A stretch of 64,000 bases of DNA from Cohnella panacarvi Gsoil 349 (lineage in GTDB: Bacteria > Bacillota > Bacilli > Paenibacillales > Paenibacillaceae): positions 2,062,056-2,126,055 of the forward strand of contig NZ_KI911563.1 in the NCBI RefSeq assembly GCF_000515335.1, read 5' to 3'. Below the pieces are notes generated by a model, which saw nothing but the letters and a program-made list of their open reading frames with translations, did not search any database and had not been told where the DNA came from. Numbering within the stretch: the first letter of the stretch is position 1; each line of letters begins with the position of its first letter. A program made the translations under genes and the position numbers. This document shows positions 10,388 through 20,086 of this stretch, in pieces.

Positions 10388-12448
10388 TCACCTCTCCCGA
10401 TTCCGGCTCGGGAACACGGACATTGCCAGCAGCTCCGCCACGTCCAGCGCCGACGTCCTTTCTTCCGCTCCGTGCTTCCGCAGCCCCTCCTCCATCATCG
10501 TCAGGCAATAGGGACAAGACGAACCGACGATGTCCGCCCCCGTATGAAGCGCTTGAGCCGTCCTGACTTCATTCACTCTGCGCCCCGGTTCTTCGAGCCA
10601 CATCCGTCCGCCGCCGGCGCCGCAGCACAGCCCGTTCTTGCCCGACTTCTCCATCTCGTTCAGCGACAGTCCCGGTATCGCGGACATGATCGCCCTTGGT
10701 GCCTCGGTTATTCCGTTATATCGCGCCAGGTAACAAGAGTCGTGGAACGTCAGCGTCTTATCGACGGCATGACGCGGCTTTAGTCGGCCTGCCTGGACCA
10801 GCTCCGAGAGCAGCTCCGTATGGTGCCTCACCTCCCCCTCGAATCCGAAATCCCGGTATTCGTTGCGGAAAAGATGGTACGTATGCGGGCAAGTCGTGAC
10901 GATGCGCTTGATCCCGTATCGCTTGAACGTCTCCACGTTGCCGCGGCACAGCTCCTGAAACAAATATTCGTCGCCCAGCCGCCTCGGCGTGTCGCCCGAA
11001 TTGCGCTCCTCCGCGCCGAGCACGGCGAACGATACCCCGGCTTCGCGAAGCAGCCGCGCGAACGCGAACGTCACTCCCCTCGCTCTTAAGTCGTAAGCCC
11101 CCATGCTGCCGACCCACCAGAGCCATTGCGGCTTCGGATTGTCCCGGATCGTCGGGATGCGCCAGCCCTCCCGCGCGGCGAACGCTTCTATCCATGCGGC
11201 TCTCTCTTGACGGGGAAACCCCCATGGATTACTCTGCCTGTCGATGTTCTGCAGCGTTCTTTTGGCCTCGGCCGGCATGCGTCCTTCGGTAAGAACGAGG
11301 TACCTGCGCATCTCGATTAGAGGCGTAAGCTGCCGGTTGCCGACCGGGCAGCGCTCCTCGCAAGCGCGGCAAGTCGTGCACGACCAAATCTCCTGCTCCG
11401 TCACGACTTCTCCGATGAGCGACGGCTCGGCGCCCTCGGGGCTCTGTATCCATCCTGCGGATTGCCAGGCCATCGTCGCGTGAATGTCCATGCGATCGGT
11501 GTTTGATTGCGCAGGCGTGGCGAATGCCGGGGTGAACGTCATGCCCTTGTTCAGAATCGTGTCGCGGAGCTTCGTCATCAAGTGCATCGGGGACAGCCCT
11601 TTGTCCGTGTTCGCGGCCGGACAGACGTCGGTGCATCGTCCGCATTCCACGCAGGCGAACAGATCGAGCCGCGTCGCTCGCGTCAGATCGGCGATCTCGT
11701 TCATGCCGAACTTCTCGGCGGACTCGTCTTCTAAATCCAGCGGCGTCATCGTCGGCGGCCCTTTCGGCCGGAATAACCAATTGACGGGTGCGGTCATGAG
11801 ATGAAAATGTTTCGATAAAGGTACATAGACGAGAAACCCGAGCAACAGGACGAGATGAGCCCACCAAGCGGATTCGTAACCGACTGCCGCCGGGATCGCG
11901 TCGAGGCCCGAAGCAAGCGGCGAGGACAAAGGCGCCATCGCCGACGCTTCTCTCCCTTCCCTGAGCCGGTCGAATGCCAGCGTAAGCGCTATCGAGATCA
12001 TGAGCGCCGAAATCCAGATCAACACGAGCGCCGGCTTCCGGCCTTTCGGCAGACGGCTCAATCTCCGCACGTACCGCCGGTAACCCGCGTAAGCGACGGC
12101 CAGCAGCACAAGCGCCACCGTCAACTCTTGCACCAATCCGAACCACGGCCGGTCCGCAAGAGGAAGCGAACGGCCGCTCACCCCTTTGACGATGATTTCT
12201 AACGCGCCGATCTGAAGCACGAGGAATCCGTAGAACAATACGAGATGCATCGCACCGCTTCGCCGATCCTGCAGAAGACGCCGATGCCCGAACACTTGAA
12301 CGCTTGCGGCCTTCGCTTGTTCCCGCGACAGCGCCATGCGGCCGTCTTGCTTGCCCGCCATAATAAGCCGAATGCGGCCGGCCACGATCCACGCGAAAGC
12401 GCCGATGCCCAGCAGCATGACCCCCAGGAAAACCCATACGTTCGCCAT
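10388..12448 (-). CDS. fadF: FadF-like (Fe-S) ETF:quinone oxidoreductase
   Basis: The 686-residue protein has an N-terminal membrane part of about five or six helices resembling the NarI heme-b domain. Two ferredoxin-type cluster motifs follow (CVECGRCTDVCP and CTTCRACEERCP, about residues 265-380). Two C-terminal CCG-type domains typical of heterodisulfide-reductase-like proteins are visible as CPHTYH, CCGAGGG and SCPYC. It is the type encoded with acyl-CoA dehydrogenase and ETF genes in Bacillus (YwjF/FadF), and should pass electrons from reduced EtfAB to menaquinone. It stands first in the minus-strand fad group, divergent from etfB, which supports that role. The ATG at 12448 follows GGGGAGAG. 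Confidence 0.88.
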   Translation of the reverse strand: MANVWVFLGVMLLGIGAFAWIVAGRIRLIMAGKQDGRMALSREQAKAASVQVFGHRRLLQDRRSGAMHLVLFYGFLVLQIGALEIIVKGVSGRSLPLADRPWFGLVQELTVALVLLAVAYAGYRRYVRRLSRLPKGRKPALVLIWISALMISIALTLAFDRLREGREASAMAPLSSPLASGLDAIPAAVGYESAWWAHLVLLLGFLVYVPLSKHFHLMTAPVNWLFRPKGPPTMTPLDLEDESAEKFGMNEIADLTRATRLDLFACVECGRCTDVCPAANTDKGLSPMHLMTKLRDTILNKGMTFTPAFATPAQSNTDRMDIHATMAWQSAGWIQSPEGAEPSLIGEVVTEQEIWSCTTCRACEERCPVGNRQLTPLIEMRRYLVLTEGRMPAEAKRTLQNIDRQSNPWGFPRQERAAWIEAFAAREGWRIPTIRDNPKPQWLWWVGSMGAYDLRARGVTFAFARLLREAGVSFAVLGAEERNSGDTPRRLGDEYLFQELCRGNVETFKRYGIKRIVTTCPHTYHLFRNEYRDFGFEGEVRHHTELLSELVQAGRLKPRHAVDKTLTFHDSCYLARYNGITEAPRAIMSAIPGLSLNEMEKSGKNGLCCGAGGGRMWLEEPGRRVNEVRTAQALHTGADIVGSSCPYCLTMMEEGLRKHGAEERTSALDVAELLAMSVFPSRNRER

Positions 12449-12636
12449 ATCTCTCCCCGCTCTCGCGAAGCCTCCCGCCTTCTGAACCCGCCCCTCCCTT
12501 CATAAGCTTGAGAAGAAGCTGCTACCGTCTGTTACTCGTAAATTTATTCGCCTGCCGCCCGCCGTTATGCCCATATCGGCAAAAAAGGACACGTTCCATC
12601 GCGTTTCGAAAACACGGGCGTCACGCCCGAAGAGAG
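12449..12636. promoter_or_regulatory. Divergent fadF/etfB control region
   Basis: This 188-bp stretch separates the two divergent fatty-acid operons. It holds a perfect palindrome CGGGCGTCACGCCCG (12615-12629; 7-bp arms, one central base) just before the etfB ribosome site. A shorter dyad TTAC-TC-GTAA lies at 12532-12541. I see no convincing -35/-10 pair and no match to the known Bacillus FadR site. The dyads are candidate operators or, for the first, a short hairpin in the etfB leader. Confidence 0.4.
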
Positions 12637-13413
12637 GTGGTTGCGATTGACATCGCGGTGCTGATCAAATCCGTCATCGCGACGGACGAACCGATTCGGG
12701 TCGTTCAAGGAAAAGTCGACGGCCATTCGATCAAACGCACGATCAATCCTTACGACGAGTTTGCTTTGGAGGAAGCGCTGAGGATCAAAGAAACGCATGG
12801 CGGCACCGTCACGGTGCTGTCGCTCGGGGGAGACGAAACCGTGGAGGCGCTTCGCACGGGGCTTGCGATGGGGGCCGACGAAGCCGTCTGGATTCGTTCG
12901 GAAGCGGAGGGGCTGGATGAGCACGCGGTATCGCGTCTTATCGCCGGCGCGATCGAGTCGAAAGCGTACGATCTCGTGTTCGCGGGGCATCTTTCGATCG
13001 ATAACGGAACCGGCCAAGTGGCGATTCGCGTCGCGGAGCTGCTCGGATGGCCGCACGCGGGAGCGGTGATCGCGTGCTCGGTAGAAGGGCGCGTCGTGCG
13101 CGTGACGAGGGACGCGGAGGGCGACAGCGAAAGCTGGGAGCTGCCGATTCCCGCGCTGCTCACCGCGCAGCAAGGGCTGAACGAGCCGCGTTACCCGGCG
13201 CTCGCCGGAATTATGAAGGCGAAGCGCAAGCCGTTGGCTGAACTGTCCGTCGCGGCCCTAGGCGGCGCCACCGCTCCGCGCACCGAGCGGCTGGCGTGCG
13301 AGGAGCAGCCCGCGCGGCCGCCCGGGCGGAAGCTGAGCGGCACGCCGGCGGAGCAAGCGGCGGAGCTGCTTGCGTTGCTGCGCGGCGAGGCGAAGGTGCT
13401 GGGGCGAAAATGA
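12637..13413 (+). CDS. etfB: Electron transfer flavoprotein beta subunit
   Basis: The product has about 258 residues, close to the usual EtfB length. Typical features are IAVLIKSV at the start, INPYDEFALEEALRIKE, VTVLSLGGDETVEALRTGLAMGADEAV, and LLTAQQGLNEPRYPALAGIMKAKRK, the ETF-beta signature. EtfB binds AMP and, with EtfA, carries electrons from FadE to FadF. The start is uncertain. GTG at 12637 is in frame but overlaps the AGAGAGGTGG ribosome site, whereas an ATT codon at 12646 has ideal spacing. An upstream frame to 12508 lacks any ribosome site. A 51-bp repeat array follows eight bases after the stop. Confidence 0.92.
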   Translation: MVAIDIAVLIKSVIATDEPIRVVQGKVDGHSIKRTINPYDEFALEEALRIKETHGGTVTVLSLGGDETVEALRTGLAMGADEAVWIRSEAEGLDEHAVSRLIAGAIESKAYDLVFAGHLSIDNGTGQVAIRVAELLGWPHAGAVIACSVEGRVVRVTRDAEGDSESWELPIPALLTAQQGLNEPRYPALAGIMKAKRKPLAELSVAALGGATAPRTERLACEEQPARPPGRKLSGTPAEQAAELLALLRGEAKVLGRK

Positions 13414-13420
13414 GCGGACA

Positions 13421-14081
13421 GTGGACCGAGCCGGATTAGCGTTGCCGCGTAACGTTACTTCGGCGCACCTACGAGACCGAGCCTATTTAGCATTGCCGCA
13501 CAACGTTACTTCGGCGCACCCACGGGACCAAGCCGGTTTTGCGTTACCGCACAACGTTACATCGGAGCACCCACGGGACCGAGCCGGATTAGCGTTGTCG
13601 CACAACGTTACTTCGGCGCACCCACGGGACCGAGCCGGATTAGCGTTGCCGCGCAACGTTACTTCGGCGCACCCACGAGACCGAGCCGGATTAGCGTTGC
13701 CGCGCAACGTTACTTCGGCCCACCCACGGGACCGAGCCGGATTAGCGTTGCCGCACATTGTTACTTCGGCGCACCCACGGGACCAAGCCGGTTTTGCGTT
13801 ACCGCACAACGTTACTTCGGCGCACCCACGGGACCGAGCCGGATTAGCGTTGCCGCGCAACGTTACTTCGGCGCACCTACGGGACCGAGCCGGATTAGCG
13901 TTGCCGCACAACGTTACTTCGGCGCACCCACGGGACCGAGCCGGATTAGCGTTGCCGCACAACGTTACTTCGGCGCACCCACGGGACCGAGCCGGATTAG
14001 CATTGCCGCGCAACATTACTTCGGCGCACTTACGGGACCGAGCCGGATTAGCGTTGCCGCACAACGTTGCTTCGGCGCAAA
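13421..14081. repeat. Tandem array of 13 units of 51 bp between etfB and etfA
   Basis: Thirteen 51-bp units with GCCGGATTAGCGTTG and GTTACTTCGGCGCACC cores fill the etfB-etfA gap, starting eight bases after the etfB stop. Each unit has an inverted repeat, TAGCGTTG and CAACGTTA around CCGCA or CGCGG, with one G-T pair. The array is open on both strands (a 17-residue repeat DRAGLALPHNVTSAHPR in plus). No start site with a ribosome site drives it, and the sequence is unrelated to the array behind fadN. Confidence 0.95.
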
Positions 14082-14139
14082 AGCAGCACCAACACCCACG
14101 GAAGAGTAAATCTCCTATATATCCGGAGGTGAGCGGACG

Positions 14140-15135
14140 ATGAAGCAACACGTGGTCGTCGCGGAATGCCGCGACGGAAAGCTGCGGCGAGTCTCGCTCG
14201 AGGCGATCGCCGCAGCACGGCAGTGCATGGCGGCCGGCGACAAGCTCGCCGTCCTGCTGCTCGCCGGCGGCGCCACCGACGCCGCCGAGGCAACCCGACT
14301 GGCGTGCCGCGGGCCGGATGAGGTGATCGTCATCGATCACCCCATCCTCTCCCGCTACACGCCGGAGACGTACGCCGCCGCCCTCGTCGCGGGGGCGGCG
14401 GCGCTAAACCAACCGCCCGACGCTTGGTGGCTCGGCCACACCGCGATCGGGCGCGATCTTGCCCCGCGGCTGGCCGCCCGCCTCGAGGCGGGGCAAATCT
14501 CGGACGCGATATCCGCCGCCGCAGGCCAAGGCGGAAGCGTCCGGTTCACGCGCGCGCTGCACGCGGGCAAAGCGCTGGAGCAGCGCGCTTTGCTGCCGGG
14601 CGCCCCGTGGATCGTGACGGTGCGCCCGAACAACTTTCCGCCCGCCCCCGAGATGGGCGCGCTTACCCCTGCCGCGCCGATCCGCAGCGCGGCCTTCACC
14701 CCCCCGCAGACGCGCATCGTCGTGCGCGACGTCGTGCGGCGCGTCTCCGCCGCCGTCGACTTGACCGAGGCGCGCGTCATCGTCGCCGGCGGCCGCGGCG
14801 TCCGAAGCGCGGAAGGCTTCGCACCGCTTGCCGCGCTGGCGAGCTTGCTCGGCGGAGCCGTCGGCGCGTCGCGCGGGGCCTGCGATGCCGGCTACTGCGA
14901 CTACGCGCTGCAGATCGGCCAGACCGGCAAAACGGTCACGCCCGACCTGTACATCGCCTGCGGCATCAGCGGCGCGGTACAGCATCTTGCGGGCATGAGC
15001 CGTTCGCGAGTTATCGTCGCCATCAACAAAGACCCTGACGCGCCCATCTTCGGCGTCGCCGATTACGGGATCGTCGGGGATCTGTTCGAGGTCGTTCCGG
15101 CCATTATCGGCGAACTCGGCAACAACAACGCCTAA
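14140..15135 (+). CDS. etfA: Electron transfer flavoprotein alpha subunit
   Basis: The 331-residue product shows the C-terminal FAD-binding signature of Etf[29 protein letters not shown] followed by [20 protein letters not shown]. It is the flavin-carrying partner of EtfB. The ATG at 14140 follows GGAGGTGAGC. Its GC is visibly higher than that of the surroundings. The gene should be co-transcribed with etfB, so the message must cross the 51-bp array. A strong terminator follows 2 bp after the stop. Confidence 0.93.
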   Translation: MKQHVVVAECRDGKLRRVSLEAIAAARQCMAAGDKLAVLLLAGGATDAAEATRLACRGPDEVIVIDHPILSRYTPETYAAALVAGAAALNQPPDAWWLGHTAIGRDLAPRLAARLEAGQISDAISAAAGQGGSVRFTRALHAGKALEQRALLPGAPWIVTVRPNNFPPAPEMGALTPAAPIRSAAFTPPQTRIVVRDVVRRVSAAVDLTEARVIVAGGRGVRSAEGFAPLAALASLLGGAVGASRGACDAGYCDYALQIGQTGKTVTPDLYIACGISGAVQHLAGMSRSRVIVAINKDPDAPIFGVADYGIVGDLFEVVPAIIGELGNNNA

Positions 15136-15136
15136 C

Positions 15137-15185
15137 AAAAAGCGGCTCCCGCCCCGGCACTAACACCGAGCGGAAGCCGCTTTTT
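15137..15185. terminator. Bidirectional terminator between etfA and the ABC operon
   Basis: A stem AAAAAGCGGCT/AGCCGCTTTTT closes a loop of about 27 bases. The A/T tracts on both sides allow it to serve etfA (plus) and the permease gene (minus). Confidence 0.85.
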
Positions 15186-15196
15186 CTTACACCCTG

Positions 15197-16294
15197 CTAC
15201 CCTTTGACCGACCCGCCCAGCAAGCCTCGCACGAAGTAACGCTGCAAGCCGAAGAAGACGGCCAGCGGCATGAGCATCGACACGAACGCCGCGGCGGTCA
15301 ACAGATGCCAGGCGTCTCCGCGCGAACCGACCATATTGGCGATTCGCATGGACAGCACTTGAACATCCTCCTGCCCGCCAAGGAAAATCAGAGACACCAG
15401 GTAATCGTTCCACACCCACAGGAACTGGAAAATACTGATCGAAGCGATCGAAGGCACCGCCAACGGAAGGATCAGCCTCGTGAATATCGTGAAGTTCGTC
15501 GCGCCGTCCATATAGGCCGATTCGAACAAATCCTTCGGAAGCTGGCTAATATACGAATACATAAAGTAAGTCGCCAGCGGAAGCCCGAACCCGGCGTGCG
15601 CGATCCAGGTCCCGAGGAAATTGCCGTTCAAGCCTAGCGAGGCGAAATCATTGGACACCGGAATAAGCGCGACTTGCAGCGGCACGACGAGCAGCATGAT
15701 CACGACGACGAACAGCGTCTTGCGGAGCGGAAACTTCAGCCACGCAAACGCGTAGGCGGCGAAGCTGGCGATCAGGATCGGGATGACCGTCGCCGGAATC
15801 GAGACGACGACCGTGTTCAGGAAAGCCCTCGACATGTTGCTGCCCTTCTCCGTCCGCTCGCTGCCGTCGGGTTGCTTGAGCTTATACGTTTTCCCTGTCA
15901 GCACGCCCTCATAGTTGTCGAGCGTGAAGGTCGTATTCGCGACCCAGCCGGGTTCTTGAACATTGATCAAACGCGCGCGGCGGTTCTCCCAGACCAGCGT
16001 CGAGCCGTCGGACGCCTTGACGCCGCTTCGCAACTGTTCGTCGCTGAAGGTTTGGTCCTCGACTTGGATCGGCTGACTAAGATCGGTATCCTTCGGCAGT
16101 TGGATTTGGTCTTTCGTGACGTTCTCGCGATGAGGCGCGACCGTCCACCAGCCGGAGCCCAGAATTTCGCTGGCCGGCCTGAACGAAGACACGAACAATC
16201 CTAGCGTCGGGATAAGCCAGATTAGGCAAATTACGGCCAATATCGTATTAACGAGCGCCTTGGAACCGTTACGGCGCGAATGTTTCCTTCTCAT
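15197..16294 (-). CDS. Carbohydrate ABC transporter permease (MalG/AglG type)
   Basis: The 365-residue integral membrane protein has a first helix at about residues 14-36, a long extracytoplasmic loop (about 40-155) and five further helices. The cytoplasmic coupling loop has the EAA-type sequence YMDGATNFTIFTRLILPLAVPS. The long first loop is typical of alpha-glucoside (AglG) permeases. It pairs with the upstream permease (one base between stop and start) to form the channel; the ATPase is not encoded here, so a shared MsmX-like ATPase elsewhere is likely. The substrate is inferred only from family resemblance. Confidence 0.85.
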   Translation of the reverse strand: MRRKHSRRNGSKALVNTILAVICLIWLIPTLGLFVSSFRPASEILGSGWWTVAPHRENVTKDQIQLPKDTDLSQPIQVEDQTFSDEQLRSGVKASDGSTLVWENRRARLINVQEPGWVANTTFTLDNYEGVLTGKTYKLKQPDGSERTEKGSNMSRAFLNTVVVSIPATVIPILIASFAAYAFAWLKFPLRKTLFVVVIMLLVVPLQVALIPVSNDFASLGLNGNFLGTWIAHAGFGLPLATYFMYSYISQLPKDLFESAYMDGATNFTIFTRLILPLAVPSIASISIFQFLWVWNDYLVSLIFLGGQEDVQVLSMRIANMVGSRGDAWHLLTAAAFVSMLMPLAVFFGLQRYFVRGLLGGSVKG

Positions 16295-16295
16295 A

Positions 16296-17381
16296 TTAGA
16301 TCTCCCCCTGCTTCCGGATCTGCCGCAGGTTGAACACGATCACGGGGATGACGGCGATCAGAAGCACGATGGCAAGCGTCGAGCCGTATCCGAAGTTTTG
16401 GTACATGAAGAACTGACGGTAGAATTGGGTCGCCACGACCTCGGTATCGTACTGTCCACCCGTCATGACCATGACCACGTCGAATATTTTCAATGTAAAC
16501 ACGATGACCGTCGTCGTCACGGACAATAGCGTCGTCGAGATGTACGGGATGATGATCCGGAAGAAAATGCGGATTTCTCCCGCTCCGTCCATCCGAGCGG
16601 CCTCGAGAATGTCTTCGGGGACGCTCTTGAGCGCAGCGGACAAGATGACCATCGCGAACCCGGTCTGCATCCAGATCAGGATCAAGATCAGGAAAAGGTT
16701 GTTCCAAGGTAGGTACGCGCTCGTCCAAGCTTGGGGCTCTCCGCCGAAATAGACGACGATCGCGTTCAGCAGACCGATCTGCTCGTCGCCCGGCTGATAG
16801 TAATAAATAAACTTCCAGATCACGCCCGCGGCGACAAAGGAAATCGCCATCGGCATGAAGATGATCGCCTTCGCCAGCTTCTCGAAGCTGCTTCGGTCGG
16901 CGAGCACCGCGATCAGCAAGCCGAGAAGGATGCATGCCGTCGCCCCGAAGACGACCCAAAGCAGGTTGTTGCGAAGCGCCGTCAGCAGCAGGCGGTTCGT
17001 GAATACCGCCGCGTAGTTGGCGAAGCCGACGAATTTACTGGACGATTCGTCCTGAAAGCTCATGATCAGCGTCCGGATCGTCGGGATAAGCAACAGCCAG
17101 CCGAGCAGCCCGATCGCGGGTCCGATGAAGAGGAACGGCTGAATTCTCCTTTTCCACGTGTCCGAGTATTGCTCGATCACCCAGTTGAGGGACCAGTAGA
17201 TCGTATATACGCCCGCGACTCCCCATAGGATGGCCAGAATCGCATAGACGACCGGATTCAGTTCGCTGTCTCTCAGGAATATGAAGATCGCGGAATGCAC
17301 GATTACATTCAGCAGCGGTACAAGTACCGACCACAAGGCGATTTTGGGCACGCTGCGCTTGACAGCGGAATCCGTCGGCAT
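16296..17381 (-). CDS. Carbohydrate ABC transporter permease (MalF/AglF type)
   Basis: The 361-residue protein has about eight hydrophobic segments, two of them before the core permease fold. The EAA loop is ARMDGAGEIRIFFRIIIPYIS (about residues 270-290). It is the first permease of the operon, about 100 bp downstream of the binding protein and almost touching the second permease. The ATG at 17381 follows GGAAAG a few bases upstream. Together these point to a binding-protein-dependent sugar importer of the AglEFG/MalEFG kind. Confidence 0.85.
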   Translation of the reverse strand: MPTDSAVKRSVPKIALWSVLVPLLNVIVHSAIFIFLRDSELNPVVYAILAILWGVAGVYTIYWSLNWVIEQYSDTWKRRIQPFLFIGPAIGLLGWLLLIPTIRTLIMSFQDESSSKFVGFANYAAVFTNRLLLTALRNNLLWVVFGATACILLGLLIAVLADRSSFEKLAKAIIFMPMAISFVAAGVIWKFIYYYQPGDEQIGLLNAIVVYFGGEPQAWTSAYLPWNNLFLILILIWMQTGFAMVILSAALKSVPEDILEAARMDGAGEIRIFFRIIIPYISTTLLSVTTTVIVFTLKIFDVVMVMTGGQYDTEVVATQFYRQFFMYQNFGYGSTLAIVLLIAVIPVIVFNLRQIRKQGEI

Positions 17382-17479
17382 CGTAATCTTCCTTTCCGTA
17401 TATTCAACAAGAAACGGAGGACATCGGCGCCATGTCTTTATTCGCGTGTCCCCCGTTCCCTATTGCTTGCTTCGGTGCG

Positions 17480-18880
17480 TTACTTCTGCCAGCCGGCTTG
17501 AATCTCTTCCATCGCTTTATCGAGGTTAACCGTGCCGCTGACGTAGTCGGTCATGCCCTTCCAGAAGGTGCCTGCGCCAACCGCGCCAGGCATCAGGTCG
17601 GAGCCGTCGAAGCGGATTGCCGTTGCGTTCTGCACGAATTCGGCCATGCGGCGCTCGACGTCCGTCGAATACCAAGAAGGATCGGCGTCGTTCATCGGAG
17701 CGATGACGCCTCCGGATTGAATCCAAGTTTTGATCGATTCGCCGGTCGTGAAAAATTCCATGACCGCGCGCACTTCCGGACGATCGTTGAACATGGCGTA
17801 GATGTCGCCCGCCACGAGCGCCGGCGTGCCGTATTGCGGATCGATCGAAGGCAATGGGAACCAGTCGTAGTCCTCGCCCGTCTTCAAGCCTTCCGGGAAG
17901 AAGCTCGTAATGAAGCTTGCCTGGCGATGCAGCCATGCTTTCGGCGGATTGTCGAACAACACTTTCGGGGAGTCGCCGAACGCCGTCGATACGATCGATT
18001 TCTGACCGCCGTAGACGGCGCCTTCTTTAAGCCAAATCTCGGACATTTTCTGAACCGCGTTCTTCACGATCGGGTCCGTGAACGGCAGCTCGCCTTTGAC
18101 CCATTTATCGTAATTTTCCGGGCTGGTCGTGCGAAGCATAATGTCCTCGACCCAGTCGGTAGCCGGCCAACCGGTGGCGGCGCCGGACTCGATGCCGATC
18201 GCCCACGCCGGATCGCCGTCCTTGACGATCTGATCGGTAAGCGCGAGCAGCTCATCCCAAGTTTTCGGAACCGTGTAACCTGCCGCCTCGAATTCCTTCT
18301 TGTTGTACCAGACCAGGCTCTTCACGCTGCTGCGGGCCCAGATGCCGGCCATGATCTTGCCGTTGCTGCCGTCCATGGTCGCCATGTCGAGCCAGCTTTG
18401 GTTGTATTTCTTCTTCAAAGTCGCTTGGTCGAGAATCGTGGAGATGTCGATGACCTTGCCGGACTTGGCGATATTCGCCAGCAATCCGGGCTGCGGGAAG
18501 TCCGCGATGTCCGGCGCGTTGCCGCCGTTGACGCGAACGTTGATCGTCGCTTCGAATTCCTTGGAACCTTCATAGGCGATGTCGATGCCCGATTTCTGTT
18601 CGAAATCTTTGATCGCTTCCTCGAATTGCACCTGGTCTGCGTCGACGAACGGTCCGAACATCGTCACTTTAGTGCCCTTGAACTTGCCCGCCAGCGCATC
18701 GGCCAGCGCTCCGCCGGTCGCCTCGCTCGGAGAAGCCGACGGGCTTTCGGTGCCGGCCGGGGTCGTACCCGCCGGGGAAGGCTCCGTATTATTATTGTTA
18801 TTGCCTCCGCATGCCGATAGCAGCATGGAAAGCGAGAGTACCGCTACGAGCGAAGTCGTCCAGGCTTTCGTCTTTATCAT
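17480..18880 (-). CDS. Sugar-binding lipoprotein of the ABC importer
   Basis: The 466-residue protein has a lipoprotein signal peptide ending in LSAC (Cys at about residue 24), then an Asn run and a Ser/Pro/Thr linker (about 26-55). A family-1 solute-binding domain follows, with PDIADFPQPGLL and VPKTWDELLALTDQI. It should be anchored outside the membrane and deliver an oligosaccharide to the two permeases downstream. The ATG at 18880 follows GAGAGGGG. The LacI-type operator at 19009-19026 lies about 130 bp upstream, indicating sugar-induced expression. Confidence 0.88.
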   Translation of the reverse strand: MIKTKAWTTSLVAVLSLSMLLSACGGNNNNNTEPSPAGTTPAGTESPSASPSEATGGALADALAGKFKGTKVTMFGPFVDADQVQFEEAIKDFEQKSGIDIAYEGSKEFEATINVRVNGGNAPDIADFPQPGLLANIAKSGKVIDISTILDQATLKKKYNQSWLDMATMDGSNGKIMAGIWARSSVKSLVWYNKKEFEAAGYTVPKTWDELLALTDQIVKDGDPAWAIGIESGAATGWPATDWVEDIMLRTTSPENYDKWVKGELPFTDPIVKNAVQKMSEIWLKEGAVYGGQKSIVSTAFGDSPKVLFDNPPKAWLHRQASFITSFFPEGLKTGEDYDWFPLPSIDPQYGTPALVAGDIYAMFNDRPEVRAVMEFFTTGESIKTWIQSGGVIAPMNDADPSWYSTDVERRMAEFVQNATAIRFDGSDLMPGAVGAGTFWKGMTDYVSGTVNLDKAMEEIQAGWQK

Positions 18881-19008
18881 TCTTGTTACCCCTCTCTGAA
18901 TTTAGGTGTTGCTTGCTTCAAAGAATCGTCTGCATCGTATCCGTTATCTGTAGGATTCCCCACCTCCCAGCGTAGTTTACCTTCGCGAATTGCGCGTCGT
19001 CCGCAGAG

Positions 19009-19026
19009 TCTGAAAAGCTTTTCAGA
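19009..19026. promoter_or_regulatory. LacI-family operator upstream of the binding-protein gene
   Basis: A perfect 18-bp palindrome TCTGAAAAGCTTTTCAGA lies between the lacI-type gene and the transport operon. Its 14-bp core is repeated exactly in front of the regulator gene itself (20087-20100), so both are probably sites for that regulator. Confidence 0.75.
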
Positions 19027-19060
19027 ATTCAACAACATTCGACCGCTTGCTTCCGACTCT

Positions 19061-20065
19061 CTACAGCCGCGCCGTCGACGCTCGCTCAATGATTTCATGG
19101 GGGACGATTTCCCGGAGCACCGCATCCGTCTGTCCGTTAATTCTCGCATGCAGCTTCTCCACCGCCCGATATCCGATTTGGTACATCGGCTGCGCGACCG
19201 TCGTCAACTTGGGAACGGTATAAGCGGACAGACGAATGTTATCGAAGCCGACGACCGAAACTTGGTTCGGAACGGATACTCCCTTATCGTTCAAGTAGCT
19301 GAGCACCCCCATCGCCAGCACATCCGAAACGGCGAACACGGCAGTTAAATCGGAGGCTTGCCGGAAAAGGGATTCCGCGGCGTCATAGGGATCGTGTGAA
19401 TACTCGCTCACGAAAAAAATATTGTCCCTTTTCAACTCTAAGTTATATTCCCTGAGCGCGCGAACATACCCCTGATACCGAGTCTGGCCGGCTATGCTGT
19501 CTCCGAGGTCGAAGCTGATCATTCCGATCCGGCGGTGACCGGATTCGATCAAATAGCGCGTCGCGTCGTAAGCCGCCTGCTCATCGTCGATCTTGACCGA
19601 CGGAAGCTCGTATTCCATCGAATGGGTAGCGACGAGGACGACAGGCATGCGGTGCCTTTTCAGTTCTTTATAATAATCGGGAAAAATCGGGTTGCTCGTA
19701 TACAGAAGACCGTCGATTTGCTTCTCGTAGAACGTGTTGAGGTAAGAAAAAAGCCGGTTGCGGTCCGTGTCCGTGTTGCAGATGACGAGGCTGTATCCGG
19801 CTTTCTTGGAAGCATCCTCCATGCCTCGGATAATATCGGCGTAGTAGGCGTTGCGAATGTCCGGAATGACCACGCCTAACGTATTGGTTTTCTTATAGAT
19901 CAAACCTCTTGCCAGCGCGTTCGGTTTATATTTGAGCTCTTCGATGGCGGCTAGAACGCGCTCTTTCTTGATGTCCACCACGGTTTCGGGGGCGTTCATT
20001 ACCCTGGATACGGTGCTGATGGACACGCTCGCAAGCTTTGCGACATCTTTAATGGTTGGTTTCAT
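19061..20065 (-). CDS. LacI-family transcriptional regulator of the sugar importer
   Basis: The protein of about 334 residues has an N-terminal helix-turn-helix (IKDVAKLASVSISTVSRVMN), the hinge helix region KPNALARGL, and a periplasmic-binding-like effector domain beginning NTLGVVIPDIRNAYYADIIRG. The ATG at 20065 is preferred over a TTG at 20101, because the latter sits inside the operator palindrome and the ATG begins at the family's usual first residues. It is first in the minus-strand group ahead of the importer genes. The shared palindromes indicate autoregulation and control of the importer. Confidence 0.9.
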   Translation of the reverse strand: MKPTIKDVAKLASVSISTVSRVMNAPETVVDIKKERVLAAIEELKYKPNALARGLIYKKTNTLGVVIPDIRNAYYADIIRGMEDASKKAGYSLVICNTDTDRNRLFSYLNTFYEKQIDGLLYTSNPIFPDYYKELKRHRMPVVLVATHSMEYELPSVKIDDEQAAYDATRYLIESGHRRIGMISFDLGDSIAGQTRYQGYVRALREYNLELKRDNIFFVSEYSHDPYDAAESLFRQASDLTAVFAVSDVLAMGVLSYLNDKGVSVPNQVSVVGFDNIRLSAYTVPKLTTVAQPMYQIGYRAVEKLHARINGQTDAVLREIVPHEIIERASTARL

Positions 20066-20086
20066 TCTGAACCCCGCTCGAGTTTC

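Noticed and set aside
13370..14340. Long repetitive reading frames in both strands of the etfB-etfA array
   Set aside because: No ribosome site, mirror-open frames in both strands and a hairpin repeat; these are products of a period divisible by three.
17432..18820. Long plus-strand frame opposite the sugar-binding lipoprotein gene
   Set aside because: Antisense shadow; the minus strand has a lipobox and a full solute-binding domain.
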